Shown here: positions 23,505 to 23,833 of the stretch, piece by piece
How positions within the stretch are numbered: position 1 is the stretch's first letter
Layout: the number at the start of each line of letters is the position of its first letter
Translations under genes and position numbers: made by a program
Source of the DNA: Oscillibacter sp. CAG:241
GTDB lineage: Bacteria; Bacillota; Clostridia; Oscillospirales; Oscillospiraceae
Direction of reading: 5' to 3'
DNA: 23,833 bases
Assembly (NCBI GenBank): GCA_000435975.1
Contig: FR884141.1
Coordinates: 1 to 23,833, forward strand
The notes under the pieces: generated by a model
What the model saw: only the letters and a program-made list of their open reading frames with translations
Told to the model about the DNA's origin: nothing
The model's database searches: none

Positions 23505-23580
23505 GTGGTTCTGCACAGAAAAAACGGTATAGCAAAAACAATTAACACAGTAATTAAATGACATCCGGTGCAGAACGCAC
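23505..23580 (+). other. Long-range inverted repeat, possible structured RNA
   Basis: GTG-GTTCTGCAC (23505-23516) is complementary to GTGCAGAAC-G-CAC (23568-23580), giving 12 pairs with one bulged G around an AT-rich loop of 51 nt. Chance is less likely in such AT-rich DNA. It may be part of a leader or small RNA. Confidence 0.4.
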
Positions 23581-23611
23581 GGAAAGTCCGCTAAGAAGTT
23601 GTTAAGATAAT

Positions 23612-23640
23612 TTGAAAAATTAACGCAATATTTATATATT
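23612..23640 (+). promoter_or_regulatory. Possible promoter in the AT-rich spacer
   Basis: TTGAAA (23612-23617) and TATATT (23635-23640) are 17 bp apart. Another TATAAT (23650-23655) lies just downstream without a matching -35. In AT-rich DNA such matches arise easily. Confidence 0.35.
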
Positions 23641-23684
23641 TCTTGCAAATATAATAGCCTTTTGCATAAAGAAAGTGAAAGAAG

Positions 23685-23759
23685 ATGAAAGGTTTGGAGA
23701 AACAGCCAAAACGTCAGTTCATAATTTGTTCAAATTCCCGTTTGAATTTGCGTTGGTGA
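23685..23759 (+). CDS. Possible 24-residue small ORF or leader peptide
   Basis: ATG to TGA, encoding a basic peptide (MKGLEKQPKRQ at the start, ending in SNSRLNLRW). The ribosome site is weak (AAAGAAG just before the ATG). It lies downstream of a possible promoter and ends 4 bp before the TTGACA box of the next gene. A CAAATTC-CCGTTT-GAATTTG inverted repeat (23731-23750) overlaps its 3' half. I do not recognise a family, and it may be non-coding. Confidence 0.25.
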   Translation: MKGLEKQPKRQFIICSNSRLNLRW

Positions 23760-23763
23760 AATC

Positions 23764-23792
23764 TTGACAATCAGATCAAAAAACGGTACCAT
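23764..23792 (+). promoter_or_regulatory. Promoter for the gene leaving the window
   Basis: A consensus TTGACA (23764-23769) is 17 bp from TACCAT (23787-23792). The CAAATTC/GAATTTG inverted repeat (23731-23750) sits just upstream and could be an operator. Confidence 0.65.
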
Positions 23793-23827
23793 AAAAGAAC
23801 CAAAACTTGAGGAGGTAAATCACTCTA

Positions 23828-23833
23828 ATGGAA
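23828..23833 (+). CDS. Start of a gene cut off by the window end
   Basis: ATG GAA, 11 nt after AGGAGGT (23810-23816) and 35 bp after a good promoter. Only two codons are visible, so no product can be named. Confidence 0.5.

Larger units (their letters stand above)
23236..23827. other. AT-rich intergenic region between the V-ATPase operon and the next gene
   Basis: About 590 bp, visibly richer in A/T than the coding sequence. On the left it holds the minus-strand V-ATPase promoter. The centre has two hairpins, a long-range 12-bp inverted repeat and a 13-bp direct repeat (CGGAACGTCCGCT at 23440-23452 and CGGAAAGTCCGCT at 23580-23592). The right part has two possible plus-strand promoters and a possible small ORF. 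Two overlapping frames of about 70 codons near 23311-23545 have no ribosome site or protein-like composition, and I do not call them genes. Confidence 0.6.

Noticed and set aside
23311..23545. Two overlapping plus-strand frames of about 70 codons
   Set aside because: No ribosome site, no protein family, and the region is full of hairpins; more likely non-coding.

Overview
The window reads as chromosomal DNA of a GC-rich, anaerobic Firmicute of the Oscillospiraceae/Oscillospirales type. The evidence is the miaB-mutS-mutL-miaA-hfq order, the yggS-sepF-divIVA division cluster, DegV, a VanW-family wall protein, strong AGGAGG-type ribosome sites, and high-GC coding sequence with AT-rich promoters. 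The exact genus cannot be told from the sequence alone. I see no phage, transposase, CRISPR array, tRNA or rRNA.

Layout. (1) 1-7436, plus strand: promoter, then miaB, mutS, mutL, miaA and hfq. This tRNA-modification, mismatch-repair and RNA-chaperone cluster has short gaps and probably forms one or two transcripts. (2) 7437-7791: no intact gene, but an almost exact second copy of the hfq 3' end and its downstream hairpins. (3) 7792-11951, plus strand: an HlyD-like membrane-anchored protein, yggS, sepF and divIVA, then a terminator and a HAD phosphatase-like gene. (4) 12019-13002: degV behind its own good promoter and a leader of about 100 nt. (5) 13003-13330: a dense non-coding block of hairpins bracketed by two identical 31-bp stem-loops. 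(6) 13331-14101, minus strand: ammonia-dependent nadE. (7) 14306-16131, plus strand: the first 60 codons of a parB/noc-like gene run abruptly, out of frame, into a vanW-family gene that has no ribosome site of its own. (8) 16134-23316: a bidirectional terminator, then on the minus strand a seven-gene V-type ATPase operon in the order E, DUF2764, A, B, D, I, K. (9) 23236-23833: an AT-rich intergenic region with RNA-like structure, a possible 24-codon small ORF, a strong promoter, and the first two codons of a gene that leaves the window.

How the parts work together. MiaA and MiaB act one after the other on A37 of tRNAs. MutS and MutL form the mismatch-repair pair, and MutL carries a nicking-type C-terminal domain. 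SepF and DivIVA serve septum formation and poles. The V-ATPase operon is the compact kind known from spirochaetes, chlamydiae and Bacteroidetes rather than the classical enterococcal ntp operon; its proteolipid keeps several residues that bind sodium in Enterococcus hirae NtpK.

The most unusual observations are the hfq 3'-end duplication, the parB'-vanW junction, the structured degV-nadE spacer, the compact V-ATPase operon with a DUF2764 protein, and the structured AT-rich region at the right end. Most of the rest is ordinary housekeeping sequence, and I do not see clear evidence of a wholly new multi-gene system.
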